In this document: positions 33,577 through 44,970 of the stretch, in pieces
How the letters are laid out: every line of letters starts with the position of its first letter
Position numbering within the stretch: position 1 is the first letter of the stretch
From: Artemia franciscana
Lineage: Eukaryota; Arthropoda; Branchiopoda; Anostraca; Artemiidae
Direction of reading: 5' to 3'
NCBI RefSeq assembly: GCF_032884065.1
Contig: NC_088872.1
Location: 34,444,917 to 34,508,916, forward strand
DNA: 64,000 bases
The notes under the pieces: generated by a model
The model's input: the letters and a program-made list of their open reading frames with translations, nothing else
Database searches by the model: none
What the model was told of the DNA's origin: nothing
Made by a program: the position numbers and the translations under genes

Positions 33577-34930
33577 TTAACTGCGTAAAACTTGCGAATA
33601 TACAACATTCTTCGCTGTCCAATTGTCGCTGCATATAAATATATTGTCAGGTTTACCGACCCTCGAACATGCAACGTACAATTGTCCATGGGAAAAACAA
33701 TCAGTATTAAGATCTATACCACATTTTTCTAATGATTGACCTTGAGCTTTGTTAATGGTGATTGCAAATGCTAATCGAATTGGGAATTGCAATCTTTTAA
33801 ATTGAAAAGGCAGATCCGTTGGAATCATGGGAATGCGAGGAATAAGAACAGCCTCACCCTCAAAAGACCCTGTCAAGATTGTGGCCTCTATTAGGTTTTC
33901 CATTGTTTTTTTTACGGCAAGTCGCGTGCCATTGCAAAGCTTTGGTGGGTTGATATTTCTTAAAAGTATTATTGGTACGCCTATTTTTAGTTGTAGCACG
34001 TGTGGTGGAAACCCTGAAAGATCTATGGAATTTAAAAATTCAGATGGATAATTAACCGCTTCATTTGGTTCCAAAACTGTGTCGACTGACTTGCAAAGGA
34101 CTGCCTGGTCTCGAATCTTGGTCAAAACAATATTTTTGATTTCGTGGACGTCTATATTTTTGGGTGCGAGAATCGCTCTTTCACTTAGCCATTTATTATT
34201 TTTATAATTTTTTAGAATATTCGGAAATAGTTTTTCAATCAATTCATTTTTGGACGTCACTAAATTACAGGAATCAGCAGGTAGTTGTATACGTCCTGAA
34301 ATTGAGTCTATCGTATCATAAATGTCTTTTTGTTCCGACGTTAACTTGGAAATGTTATTTTGTACATACGACAATAGATCACTCGTACTGTAACTTTGTT
34401 CACGATCCAATTCTACACATGTCGAAACAGCAGCGATACGGTTAGGTGAAGGCATTCCCAAATCCTGAAGAGGTTTGTTTGCCATACGTACGCACAAATC
34501 TTCTATAATAACTAAAGTGTAGTTATAAATTTCTGATGTAAAATCAAAAGTCATATCTGACATCTCTAACTGTTTTCGATGGAGTATATCTTCGGACATT
34601 TTTGACTTATATTTTTCCCATAACTCTGTAGGAGCTGATGGAGAGCAAGTGCACGAATTTGACTTAGGGTTGACGTTTCGCACGCATCATTGATGCAGTT
34701 ATCCCAGTGTTGGTCATTCTCCAATAAATTCAGAGCTTGGCATGCACTACAGTAAGTGTCATGTATAGTACCGTTTACAGTTCTCAAATACTCAAAGGAT
34801 GTCGGACCGGGTACATTCACCAAAAGCAGGCGTAGAAAGAAGCATTCATGTTGATTAGGGTGAACGGTGTAGAGTCTTCCTATCGTGGTATCTTTGAAGA
34901 TGGTAGGTTGGCCGTAAACCCACTGGTTAT
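33577..34930 (-). pseudogene. Helitron helicase (Pif1-like), copy B
   Basis: The N-proximal part (VNVPGPTSFEYLRTVNGTIH, ACQALNLLENDQHWDNCIND, about 34825-34690) is followed by a 22-bp deletion relative to copy A (after gagagcaag at about 34650), which shifts the frame. From 34620 to 33577 it is open: ELWEKYKSKMSEDILHRKQL, MANKPLQDLGMPSPNR, LPADSCNLVTSKNELIEKLF, the Pif1 C-terminal blocks GVPIILLRNINPPKLCNGTR, AFAITINKAQGQSLEKCGID and [16 protein letters not shown], ending [12 protein letters not shown]. In Helitrons the helicase unwinds the donor strand during rolling-circle transposition. The Walker A region is missing, so the fragment is not autonomous. Confidence 0.85.
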
Positions 34931-35233
34931 CTACTTCGATGGTGGTACCGTTGCCATTGTAGGTTCTTCAGTCATTTTACAATTAGAAATTTCTCTTTCA
35001 ACGTCTTCTTACAATTAAAAATTTGTCTTTGAACGATATTCTTAAATACCTGTGTCCTGGTCGTCATTTATATTCCCTGTGTCCCGGTCGTCATTTGTGT
35101 CCCGGTATCCCAGTCTGTAATTTCTCTTTGAGTGTCCCGGTCGTTATTTATATTCCCTCTGTCCCGGTCTGTAATTTCTCTTTGAGTGTTTTTTCTTTTT
35201 AGTATTTTTTAGTTTTTTACATTTTTTCTTTTT

Positions 35234-35602
35234 TCAGTTTTCTTTTTCTTCTTTATTTTTCAGCTTCACTATGAAATACATATCGCCGAACCTTTGTTTT
35301 TTAACTAAAATCTGGTAGGCATTGATGACCTTATCCAAGTCAAAATCCCAAACCCAATCATCATCGCTATCATTTTCAGTTTTGATATGTTTTGACTCTC
35401 GCTGTCCAGGTGGATCTTCATCTAACTGCGCGGTTTTGCGTTCTTTAGCCTCAACCCTGTTTCCTTGCTGTTCTTTTGATTCCTCGGCACGCTTTCTTTT
35501 CTGACTTTCTCTATCAGCAGCAAGTTTTTTGGCATAGACTCTTTGAGCATCTTCATCGGCTTTTGCCATTGTAAGTTCATCATTCATTTTAAACTTAAAC
35601 AT
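35234..35602 (-). CDS. Helitron leader ORF, copy B (122 aa)
   Basis: ATG at 35602: MFKFKMNDELTMAKADEDAQ, RVYAKKLAADRESQKRKRAE, ESKEQQGNRVEAKERKTAQL, DEDPPGQRESKHIKTENDSD, DDWVWDFDLDKVINAYQILV, ending KNKEEKEN. A basic coiled first half with a KRKR cluster is followed by an acidic-aromatic patch (ENDSDDDWVWDFD). It is the longest of three nearly intact copies (38215-38550, 62438-62776); those two shift frame in an A run after LVKK. It is probably the 5' exon or leader of the ancestral Rep-helicase. Function unknown; it may only be the conserved N-terminus of a longer protein. Confidence 0.6.
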   Translation of the reverse strand: MFKFKMNDELTMAKADEDAQRVYAKKLAADRESQKRKRAEESKEQQGNRVEAKERKTAQLDEDPPGQRESKHIKTENDSDDDWVWDFDLDKVINAYQILVKKQRFGDMYFIVKLKNKEEKEN

Positions 35603-35936
35603 TAATAGATTTCTACGTGAACATATATGTCTTAAATATCTTTAATGACGTCACCGTCATAGCAAAAATGACGACAACTAATTTCATGACGTCAGCCGAC
35701 ACAGAAACATGACGTCACCTGATCCACAGACAGACAACTTATTTTTATATATATAGATATACTAGCTGTTGGGGTGGCGCTTCGCGCCACCCCAACACCT
35801 AGTTGGTGGGGCGCTTCGCGCCCCCCCCCAAGCCCCCCCCGCGCGCGTAAGTCGTTACGCGCCATATTAGTTACGCGCCATTGTAGTTGTGTCCCTGTGT
35901 CCCACCTGTGAATATATATAGATTTATATATGTGTT

Positions 35937-36180
35937 TCAAACTACGTAAAAATTGCGAATATACAACATTTTTGGCTTTCCCACTACTAGGAGCTTTCCG
36001 TTTCCAATTGCCAGCAATTGATCTGAAAATGTTTGACCAGAGTCATCGTTTTGCAATCGGACACGCATATTTGTAGTTAATTTTAATATTTTTACGTGTG
36101 CCCATAAATTAGAATTTTTCAGGCAAGCATTCATTTCGTCTGCAGGAGTTAAACTACGTAAAAATTGCGAATATACAACA
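35937..36180 (-). pseudogene. Chimeric Helitron helicase scrap
   Basis: Same fusion as 33190-33430: [40 protein letters not shown] joined out of frame to the terminal helicase DNA. Its presence in both copies shows they derive from one composite ancestor. Confidence 0.75.
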
Positions 36181-36328
36181 TTCTTGGCTTTCCCATTGTC
36201 TGTGCATATACAAAGCCGTATGTACTAATAATGACGTCATATGCAAACGCTCTTTTTACAAACAAACAAACATGCATACACACAACTCGTTTTTATATAG
36301 ATAGATAGATAGATAGATACAATACAAA

Positions 36329-38000
36329 TTAACTGCGTAAAACTTGCGAATATACAACATTCTTCGCTGTCCAATTGTCGCTGCATATAAATAGATTGTC
36401 AGGTTTACCGACCCTCGAACATGCAACGTACAATTGTCCATGGGAAAACAATCAGTATTAAGATCTATACCACATTTTTCTAATGATTGACCTTGAGCTT
36501 TGTTAATGGTGATTGCAAATGCTAATCGAATTGGGAATTGCAATCTTTTAAATTGAAAAGGCAGATCCGTTGGAATCATGGGAATGCGAGGAATAAGAAC
36601 AGCCTCACCCTCAAAAGGCCCTGTCAAGATTGTGGCCTCTATTTGGTTTTCCATTGTTTTTTTTACGGCAAGTCGCGTGCCATTGCAAAGCTTTGGTGGG
36701 TTGATATTTCTTAAAAGTATTATTGGTACGCCTATTTTTAGTTGTAGCACGTGTGGTGGAAACCCTGAAAGATCTATGGAATTAAAAAATTCAGATGGAT
36801 AATTAACCGCTTCATTTGGTTCCAAAACTGTGTCGACTGACTTGTAAAGGACTGCCTGGTCTCGAATCTTGGTCAAAACAATATTGTTGATTTCCTGGAC
36901 GTCTATATTTTTGGGTGCGAGAATCGCTCTTTCACTTAGCCATTTATTATTTTTATAATTTTTTAGAATATTCGGAAATACTTTTTCAATCAATTCATTT
37001 TTGGACGTCACTAAATTACAGAAATCAGCAGGTAGTTGTATACGTCCTGAAATTGAGTCTATCGTATCATAAATGTCTTTTTGTTCCGTCGTTAACTTGG
37101 AAATGTTATTTTGTACATACGACAATAGATCACTCGTACTGTAACTTTGTTCACGATCCAATTCTACACATGTCGAAACAGCAGCGATACGGTTAGGTGA
37201 AGGCATTCCCAAATCCTGAAGAGGTTTGTTTGCCATACGTACGCACAAATCTTATATAATAACTAAAGTGTAGTTATAAATTTCTGATGTAAAATCAAAA
37301 GTCATATCTGACGTCTCTAACTGTTTTCGATGGAGTATATCTTCGGACATTTTTGACTTATATCTTTCCCATAACTCTGTAGGAGCTGATGGAGAGCAAG
37401 TTGTTAAAATGATGCCAAACAATGCACGAATTTGAATTGGGGTTGACGTTTCGCACGCGTCATTGATGCAGTTATCCCAGTGTTGGTCATTCTCCAATAA
37501 ATTCAGAGCTTGACATGCACTACGGTAAGTGTCATGTATAGTACCGTTTACAGTTCTCAAATACTCAAAGGATGTCGGACCGGGTACATTCACCAAAAGC
37601 AGGCTTAGAAAGAAGCATTCATGTTGATTGGGGTGAACGGTGTAGAGTCTTCCTATCGTGGTATCTTTGAAGATGGTAGGTTGGCCGTCGACTGACTTAC
37701 CCTGTTTTCGACGTTCAAATACTTTATTTTTAGTATTCCACGTGTGATACGAAGGCACTTCAGTATACAGCAGTTTTTTTGCAAAAGAATCATTTTTGCA
37801 AAGCGAAAAAAAAGGTGTTAATTTTCTATCCGGTGGATTCAGGGCTCTTTGTTGCACGTTGGTTTCCGAGAAATAAACACGTTGACCATTCTGTAAATGT
37901 ACCGCTAAGTGAACAACAGCTGGACTACGTTCATGTATCGGAAATGAAAGAATTCGCCAAACAGCTTCATTACTGCTTATGTATCTTCCAGCCTTTATAT
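36329..38000 (-). pseudogene. Helitron helicase (Pif1-like), copy A
   Basis: Open from inside the minisatellite: GRYISSNEAVWRILSFPIHE, HLAVHLQNGQRVYFSETNVQ, RKLTPFFSLCKNDSFAKKLL, KQGKSVDGQPTIFKD, RLYTVHPNQHECFFLSLLLV, NVPGPTSFEYLRTV, to TLVII. There GAA (copy B) is TAA (37254-37252). It then continues DLCVRMANKPLQDLGM through the Pif1 C-terminal blocks GVPIILLRNINPPKLCNGTR and FAITINKAQGQS. A one-base loss in the A run at about 36445 shifts the frame before the YVACSR block; TAA at 36331-36329. Rep domain and Walker A/B are absent. Confidence 0.87.
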
Positions 38001-38214
38001 TCCCTGTGTCCCGGTCGTCATTTGTGTCCCGGTATCCCAGTCTGTAATTTCTCTTTGAGTGTCCCGGTCGTTATTTATATTCCCTCTGTCCCGGTCGTCA
38101 TTTGTGTCCCGGTCTGTAATTTCTCTTTGAGTGTTTTTTCTTTTTAGTATTTTTTTAGTTTTTTACATTTTTTCTTTTTTCAGTTTTCTTTTTCTTCTTT
38201 ATTTTTCAGCTTCA

Positions 38215-38550
38215 CTATGAAATACATATCGCCGAACCTTTGTTTTTTTTAACTAAAATCTGGTAGGCATTGATGACCTTATCCAAGTCAAAATCCCAAA
38301 CCCAATCATCATCGCTATCATTTTCAGTTTTGATATGTTTTGACTCTCGCTGTCCAGGTGGATCTTCATCTAACTGCGCGGTTCTGCGTTCTTTAGCCTC
38401 AAGCCTGTTTCCTTGCTGTTCTTTTGATTCCTCGGCACGCTTTCTTTTCTGAATTTCTCTATCAGCAGCAAGTTTTTTGGCATAGACTCTTTGAGCATCT
38501 TCATCGGCTTTTGCCATGGTAAGTTCATCTGTCATTTTAAACTTAAACAT
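38215..38550 (-). CDS. Helitron leader ORF, copy A (111 aa)
   Basis: MFKFKMTDELTMAKADEDAQ to DLDKVINAYQILVKK, then NKGSAICIS and stop. Relative to 35234-35602 an extra two T (A on the coding strand) after LVKK changes the end. Otherwise the protein is about 95 percent identical by eye. Same basic-then-acidic layout. Confidence 0.55.
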   Translation of the reverse strand: MFKFKMTDELTMAKADEDAQRVYAKKLAADREIQKRKRAEESKEQQGNRLEAKERRTAQLDEDPPGQRESKHIKTENDSDDDWVWDFDLDKVINAYQILVKKNKGSAICIS

Positions 38551-38769
38551 TGATAGATTTCTACGTGAACATATATGTCTTAAATATCTTTAATGACGTC
38601 ATCGTCATAGCAAAAATGACGACAACTAACTTCATGACGTCAGTCGACACAGAAACATGACGTCACCTGATCCACAGACAGACACACAGACAGACAACTT
38701 ATTTTTATATATATAGATTTGTGATCATAACGTAAAATTGTTACATCCACAATTCCATGAATGTCAAAA

Positions 38770-39080
38770 AATGGTAAATATTGACATTCACCGGTGAATG
38801 TCCGAAATACATTTTTTCCTTTTGTTCAGCGTTACCAGTCAACTTTTTCAGTTTTATGCAAGGTTTGATGGTGACAGGATAGGTTTGGTTAGATTAGGTT
38901 TTTAACCAATTTTTGAGATTTATAGCCTAATTTAACCTAACCTAACGTTAATTTTTACCATCAAAACTTGCATAAGAGTAAAAAGCTGATTCGCAAGGCT
39001 AATTGAGTCAAGGCAGAGAAAAAGAAATTTGGACATTCGATGGTGAATGTCGACATTAACGAGATTTCGGACATGAACAA
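38770..39080. mobile_element. Palindromic MITE, copy 2
   Basis: ATATTGACATTCACCGGTGA and ATGTCCGAAATACATTTTTT on the left face TTTGGACATTCGATGGTGAA and TGTCGACATTAACGAGATTT on the right. The middle has GGTTTGGTTAGATTAGG and TAACCTAACCTAACG. Same family as 32666-32996. The two copies bracket the Helitron pair. Confidence 0.8.
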
Positions 39081-39112
39081 ATCCTAGAAACAAACAGAAA
39101 ATATTAAAATAC

Positions 39113-39322
39113 CTGATTGATTAAAGTTAAGAATCAACTTTTGAGTCAGTCCTTTGGCAGAATCTAAGTTGCTCAATGGTCCAATAACCAAGTTTTTATC
39201 ACAGGCTTTCAAATGAAGCTGCATAACCAGAGATATCAAATGATCAATTGCTAGTTCAGCGTTAGACGGAGGCTCAGGCTCGTTCAAGATTTTGTAAAGA
39301 TTCTCTATTACATCAAAAATTC
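39113..39322 (-). CDS. SPIN90/NCKIPSD homologue, internal exon
   Basis: Acceptor TATCTCAG before 39322; donor GTATTT beyond 39113; phase 1 in and out. Reads (G)IFDVIENLYKILNEPEPPS, NAELAIDHLISLVMQLHLKA, CDKNLVIGPLSNLDSAKGLT and QKLILNFNQS. Vertebrate NCKIPSD has the matching helical repeat (LLNIVEDG..., [30 protein letters not shown]). Phase matches the exons at 42233 and 27535. Confidence 0.88.
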
Positions 39323-41299
39323 CTGAGATACAACTAGAGGTAGCCAAGAATTCTAGAAAATATAAATATTTATTCAAATGGTCGCCATTTGAGTCCATAA
39401 GGCTCGGAATGTTTTCTTTTTGTTCCAGGGCAGGGGTTTAGCGGTTTTATAGTCAACTAATGATTTTCACGTTTGATATCTGAGGATAAAGATAAAGATA
39501 TATGGAAGCTTTGCCTTTTACCAAAATTCCCTGTTTGTTGCAACAGCTGGAAAATGAAACATTGGATAAAGAAAGAAGCAGTTTGGAAACTTGCAATGTA
39601 CTTAACTATTATACCCTGGAGGCCAGGGGAAGTTTCTTTGAATTTAAGTGCCGGTGTGATCTTCCTCATCTAGGAAAATCACGCATAGTATTTATTGCGT
39701 ATAATATTAAATCGATATATGTCAAGTATAACACTAATGTAAAGAATCAATGTATAATCCTTTTTTTATTGACTATCGAATTTGCTACTGATTGAAATAT
39801 ATTGCTAAATTTTGAATAAGATTTAATCCGAAGTATTAAAGTTTAGAAATTGTAAGCAACGTAAATGAAGGATAATATTGGATTAACATTTGATTCCTAC
39901 TTTGAGACTTTCCATGCAAAAAAGCCAAGCCTTAATCAGGAAAATTATAATAAAGTGTGTAACAACCGGACCAACTAGATGGCTATTAAATACTAAAATT
40001 TCAGGACACATGACGACAGACAAGTAAACTAGAAACGGGAGGACCAACCAGAACCGTGATAATTAAGGTTTTTCCGCAGATGGGAGTTACAATTGAGTAA
40101 ACATTTCCCACTTTAAAACAATTCCACTGTGCAATTCCGCTTACTGCAAGAAAACCTTACGTTTTTTTGCATTAAAATATAGCTAACGCTTGGAGTAATT
40201 GAGAAAGAATAATTAAATATCTTTAAATTAATTTGCGGGCAGAAGTACTAACTAATTAGTTGCAAACAGGGTAATTGATGATAAGGAATTGATCTGCTTC
40301 TCTTGAAAATACTTATTTTTTGTCCTTGTTTTATTCTTAGTATTACTTAAGGACCTTCAGCAGTAGCTTTGGTACTTGGTATTCAGCATATGAATTATTT
40401 GAAATTAATGAGCTAGTTTTATTTATTCTATAATAGGTTCGAGACTTTTATTTCTAATATATTGTAACATACACTTAACCTCTGTTTTGTGAAGTGGGTG
40501 ATAAATAAATTATTATTATTATACAAAATGTAAATTACCCTTTGTTGAGCCAGCTATAGAAGAGAATAGGCATCTATTAAGATAATTGTAAATTTTGTAT
40601 ATAAAAGGAGTTATGCTTTGATGAAGCTGGGGAAACATGTTTTTTCTTTATTTTTGCCATTTTAGCAATAAGAAAAGGTTCATTTTGGGTTTAGTTTTAT
40701 GAAAAAGTAATTAAATGCCAAAGATTAAGGTTCTAAGAGGAAGAATCCTCCTTATTTCTTTTGGTTTTCTTAACTATACCTGTGTTAAATAGGAACTTTC
40801 AACTTCCTGATACGCGACACACTTTCGAGTAAATTTCTGAAGTTATCAGTTTCTAATCCCAAAACTCGGTAGCAAAACAAATGGCAGATAGCTCGCTTTT
40901 GAATCAGAAATGTGTCTAATACCGGGCTTCATTAGGCAATGTGAAGACCAAAGTTACGTAGTTGTTGTTGATACCGTAAAAAAAAATAAAAAAAATAGTT
41001 GGAATCATATCGGATACAGTAATCGTATTGGAATTTGGAAATTGAAGCACAGGGTTTAAGTAGCAACTGGCACTATGTTGACGAAAAAATCCCTCCGACG
41101 CCAGGCGTTTCTTGGCATTTTCAAATTACTAATAAAGAAAAATATGTACAAACAGTGTACTGGTATGTCTGATCTCTGTCTTTGAGGAAAAACACAATAT
41201 TAATCTTGGAAAATGTCAAGGGACACCAAAAGGCAGATGACGTCGGTTTTTTTGTTGTTTTTTTTTTATCAACAATAATGTGAGTTTCCAATCTTATAA
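39323..41299 (-). other. SPIN90 homologue intron, no feature
   Basis: AT-rich. Small ORFs at 39457-39795 overlap on both strands and have no recognisable domain. Confidence 0.45.
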
Positions 41300-41505
41300 G
41301 TTGGCCACGCTCTGGATTGCCGCGGAATCAGGCTAAGAATCAGAACCGAGATAATTTGTTGTACTTGTATCGGATTAAAGACGATTATGAACCGCTAAGG
41401 TCCTTGCGTCGGTCCAACATTGCATTGCTATGGTCAGGTTCGATCTCTGGGGTCCAGTAATACCAAGCTGAGGTAAACCCACTGTGCCACCACAGGACTT
41501 GAGAA
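41300..41505 (-). mobile_element. tRNA-derived SINE, candidate
   Basis: On the - strand: GGTGGCACAGTGGGTTTACC (A-box-like, about 41503-41480), then about 30 bp on, AGATCGAACCTGACC (B-box-like, about 41447-41432). A body with CCTGATTCCGCGGCAATCC follows to about 41300. The spacing fits a tRNA head. No tail or flanking repeat was identified. Confidence 0.45.
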
Positions 41506-42232
41506 AAATAGCATCACATTCAAATTTAACTCAGAGAACTACAGCTTATTTTACCAGCTAGTATTAATTGGTTAGAATGTCCATGGTTCCAATATTATTC
41601 AACCAGCATTTAACGTTTCTAGTTTGAATATTTTAGGTGCGTTTTTCAGTTCAAAGACATATTAAAGACATTCGAATTTCAACCCAGCCTCTGGCAAGAT
41701 AGTTCACTTTTTTATTTTTCTATTCTTAGTCAAGTCCTTTGAAATAAAGGTAAATCAAATTCGCTGATTACACTGGGGCAATTCTCCTAAAAAAATTGTA
41801 GCAGATTCGATTATTGGACAAAGAATAGATAGTAAGAATAAGCATGGGGCAAAGTGGCGGATTGAACTTCCCCATAACTATACTTTAATTAAAAACCATT
41901 GTGACAGACTGAGATGAGTATCAATAAGTTTATAAACTTTGACATATTTTAGAAGTATAAACTGCACAGAATCAGAATGAATATGGGCCTGAAGATCAAT
42001 ACAGTAATCACGATAAGGATACAAATTCCCTACTGCAGACACAGAAAAGGAAACGACAAGATAAACATATTGACGAGCCAAAAAGAGCTAAAAACAAAGT
42101 GAATAATGTTTTGTTTAATAAACTAGCAGTCTCTGAGAGGTCTTGTTGACTAGCACTAGTTCACAGATAAACGTTTGAAGAACAATACTCAAAAGCATTA
42201 GTATGTTAGTTGACTTTTAAAGCAAGACATAC
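41506..42232 (-). other. SPIN90 homologue intron, no feature
   Basis: No exon or repeat recognised in this short intron stretch before the donor at 42232. Confidence 0.45.
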
Positions 42233-42539
42233 CCCGTATCTTAAAAGCAAGAAAATCTTGACTTTTGAACAGACACACAAGCAGGCTGGCCGACTCAATA
42301 ATACTGGAAAAATCCTCACTGATAGCTTGTACTTCCGTAAGCAGCTCGATTGGCAGCGCAGAGAGTACTAAGATATCACATATCCTTTCTTCTATTTGAA
42401 AAAGTCTATCAAGTAATCTTCTGACTAAACAATGTACCTCTGATGTTGCTTTAGTCTGATATAGAGCAACTAGACGGTTTAAATCCTCAAATTTCCTTTG
42501 AGAAAGGATTTGCCGAACAATGTAAGGGTCTGATTTTAC
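42233..42539 (-). CDS. SPIN90/NCKIPSD homologue, internal exon
   Basis: Acceptor TTATTACAG before 42539 (phase 0); donor GGTATGTC beyond 42233 (phase 1). Fully open: VKSDPYIVRQILSQRKFEDL, NRLVALYQTKATSEVHCLVR, RLLDRLFQIEERICDILVLS, ALPIELLTEVQAISEDFSSI, IESASLLVCLFKSQDFLAFK, IR. It aligns with the NCKIPSD block FESVLALVAYYQME...LLLKCFGAMCSLD...LPVELARDMQ. This is the central armadillo repeat region that contacts Arp2/3. Confidence 0.9.
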
Positions 42540-44970
42540 CTGTAATAAAAAAAAATCCTTTATTTTAAAACAAAATAATCACAGGTCTTAAACTTTACAA
42601 ATGATCGGAAACAAACATAATCACTCTTTCCCTAGAAATACAAGGGTTACAGACAAGTGTAATACGTCGTGTCTCTGCTAGAACCAATATGTAAATAACT
42701 TGTAAGGATATTAATTTATTGCTAAACCACGGGAAACATACTATTATTCTTAGCGATTCAATTCAACGACACAAGTAAAGTCAAGTACATGTGGTTAAAA
42801 ATTAGCATAGTCTGTGAACACCCTACCCAAATCACTACTTATAGTAGTCACATATCGATGCAACGGAATGTCCAAAGTTTTGTCTTCCTTGAGGTCTACT
42901 TCACCCTGTCTACATCCATTGTTATTTCCAAGCCTACCTGAGTCAATACAAATTTTCGACCCATTTTAGATAAAACTGTGACAAGCCCTCAATTTTATTT
43001 ATGTCAACTGAGACGATTTCCTTTACATCAGCAATAGCAACATTTTTCTAAGCTTCAACTAGTCGATTTTACATCTTTATGTTGATGGTTTTAGTGTCGG
43101 CAGGATCAAGCTTCTTGAGAACAGCATTGTTGTGCGTTTGTACTTGGTCTCTGTACTTGGTTGACCATAAGTTTTCGACTAAGAATCTCGGTCAACCCAT
43201 TCTGATGCAGGCGGGCTTTCAAAAAAGGCAAACTCATACACTTTGAAAAACCTTAACCCTCTGTTCAGTTGCAATCTCAAGTAAAAAACGAACCTTTACC
43301 AATAGTGATCAAACATTTAAACGCATTTTAGTAAAACACTGGTGGGTCATCTTTTTTTTTCTTTTTTCCAAAGTCTAGCCCGTAGTAACGAAAATATTAT
43401 AATAAATCTCCATATGCGTGATGATCAAAAAACAAATATTTTTTTTACAGGATACTATAGCACAAGTATCTCTTGAAAAGTGGCTTCTCAGGGGTATGGT
43501 GGCATATCTGACAGACTTTGTCGCCCGATTCCCTGTCCTTTATTATCAAGACTAATCGAAATAATAGTTCCAGTTCCTGAATCATCTAACAAATGACAAT
43601 TTTTTCGCACTAGCCAGTTCTTTTAGAACATATTTTTGATTACTATGGTCAGTGGTTTGTTCTTTACTAGGTTGCAGCTAGCTCTGGAACCATGATTGGG
43701 TGGTAGAATATACAAGACGAGGAAAGTTTTATGTTGTATAATTGCACTGTTAACAGTAGTGCATATACTGGTAAAAATCGGAAGTAACTACATATTCAGA
43801 AGTGGTCGACAAATTCCTAAGAATTCAACAAACTCATACGACTGAAGTACATGCAAGCATATAAATAAGAAGATGAGTTAATAAAAACGAGTTAAAAATA
43901 AGTCGGCGAGTTAATGAGAACGAGTTTAGAAAAACACTTAATCGACCAGTTGAATATTAGATTAACTTAATTTTTGGAGACTTAAAATCATTTCTATGAA
44001 TTTTGGCCGTTGTCAGTGTTTTCATAAAAAATTGTTTACGTTATTTAAATAGCCTTATTTCAACTAAATTAACGAAAAAACGAGTATTTTCGAATCAAGC
44101 AATTCAGCGCCTGTTGTCAATAGTAATCGAAACTTACATAAACAAAACTGGCTATTTAGAAAATCATTGTTATAGTACATTTCATGGGCATAAAAGGACA
44201 AAAACTATCCATTGAAAAACGCAAAGACGATGACAGTATAACACATTTTTTATACTTTATGACCACTTCTTTCCCCTCTTTCCGGAAAGATATTTTTAAG
44301 TAAGTATTTTTTTAAGAGTGGTTTTCATTTTAGAAAATAATATGGAGGAATTAACAATTAACATAAAAAAGAGATTTAAGGATGAGGGAGGATCCTCCTT
44401 CACACTTGAAAATATTCCAAAGCAATCGGTTAAAGATAGGAAATGACAAGGAGGAGAAATTAACAATTTCTCCTCAATCCTCCTCGAGTACACCTGTCCT
44501 GTTTGGTATCCTGGCATTTCCATTGAACTGTCAGACAGAAAAGAGGCAGTCAAAAAAGGTACCTATGAATTACCTTCAATGAGAGCGAAGTGCCTTACAT
44601 TTGCCTTCTCCAAAGAGCCAATCTAGCCCCCTCCTAAGGAAAGAAGAGCAAAAATTTCCTAGCGTTTGGCTAAAAATGCACTTCCTGCTTCAACCCGCCT
44701 CCCACGTTCTGCTTCCACAAAAATCCCCCTTCTTGCCCCAATAAACGTTTCCGCTGAGAGATAAGATCTTACCTTATCTCCTAACAACCTGTAAAAGTAA
44801 ATTAAATTATACCCACAGACTACCGGGTTCTCGAGCTCAGACATAATTGTGATTGGTTGAACGTTTCAGCTCAGCTTTCCACTCGTCTTGCAGATGGAAC
44901 AACATAAATTTTTAGCAAAAAGAGAGACAGAGACCCAACTCAGGAAATCTTTATGACCAATTTGAGCAGA
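42540..44970 (-). other. SPIN90 homologue intron, mostly featureless
   Basis: AT-rich, no exon. One perfect hairpin, GAGGAGAAATT-AAC-AATTTCTCCTC, lies at 44451-44475, with further GAGGATCCTCC palindromic words around 44390-44485. Confidence 0.45.

Larger units (their letters stand above)
33024..35757 (-). mobile_element. Helitron copy B (composite, 2.7 kb)
   Basis: 5' end (TC on the - strand at 35757-35756) with TATATATAAAAATAAGTTGT, GACGTCA motifs, leader ORF (35602-35234), T-rich stretch, minisatellite, an EEPTMAT-encoding scrap (about 34985), helicase (34930-33577), an internal Helitron-like 5' end (about 33560-33470), a chimeric helicase scrap (33430-33190), then twin hairpins. The terminal CTAG reads TCT here. 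It lacks the Rep (HUH) domain. It lies in the intron between SPIN90 exons at 39113 and 27535 and is about 96 percent similar by eye to copy A. Confidence 0.85.
35762..38717 (-). mobile_element. Helitron copy A (composite, 2.96 kb)
   Basis: 5' TC on the - strand at 38717-38716 with A before it; 3' CTAG at 35765-35762 with T after it, the A/T target pattern of Helitrons. Order from 5': TATATATAAAAATAAGTTGT, CRE-like sites, leader ORF, T-rich block, minisatellite, helicase (38000-36329), internal Helitron-like 5' end (about 36310-36225), chimeric scrap (36180-35937), twin hairpins (35830-35766). Only 4 bp separate its 3' end from the 5' TC of copy B, so the two lie head to tail. Confidence 0.88.

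Noticed and set aside
33827..34445. + strand ORFs opposite the Helitron helicases (also 36578-37196, 35322, 38270, 62536)
   Set aside because: Shadows of the helicase and leader ORFs on the other strand.
39457..39795. Overlapping ORFs on both strands beside a SPIN90 exon
   Set aside because: No domain, no homology recognised, no splice context.
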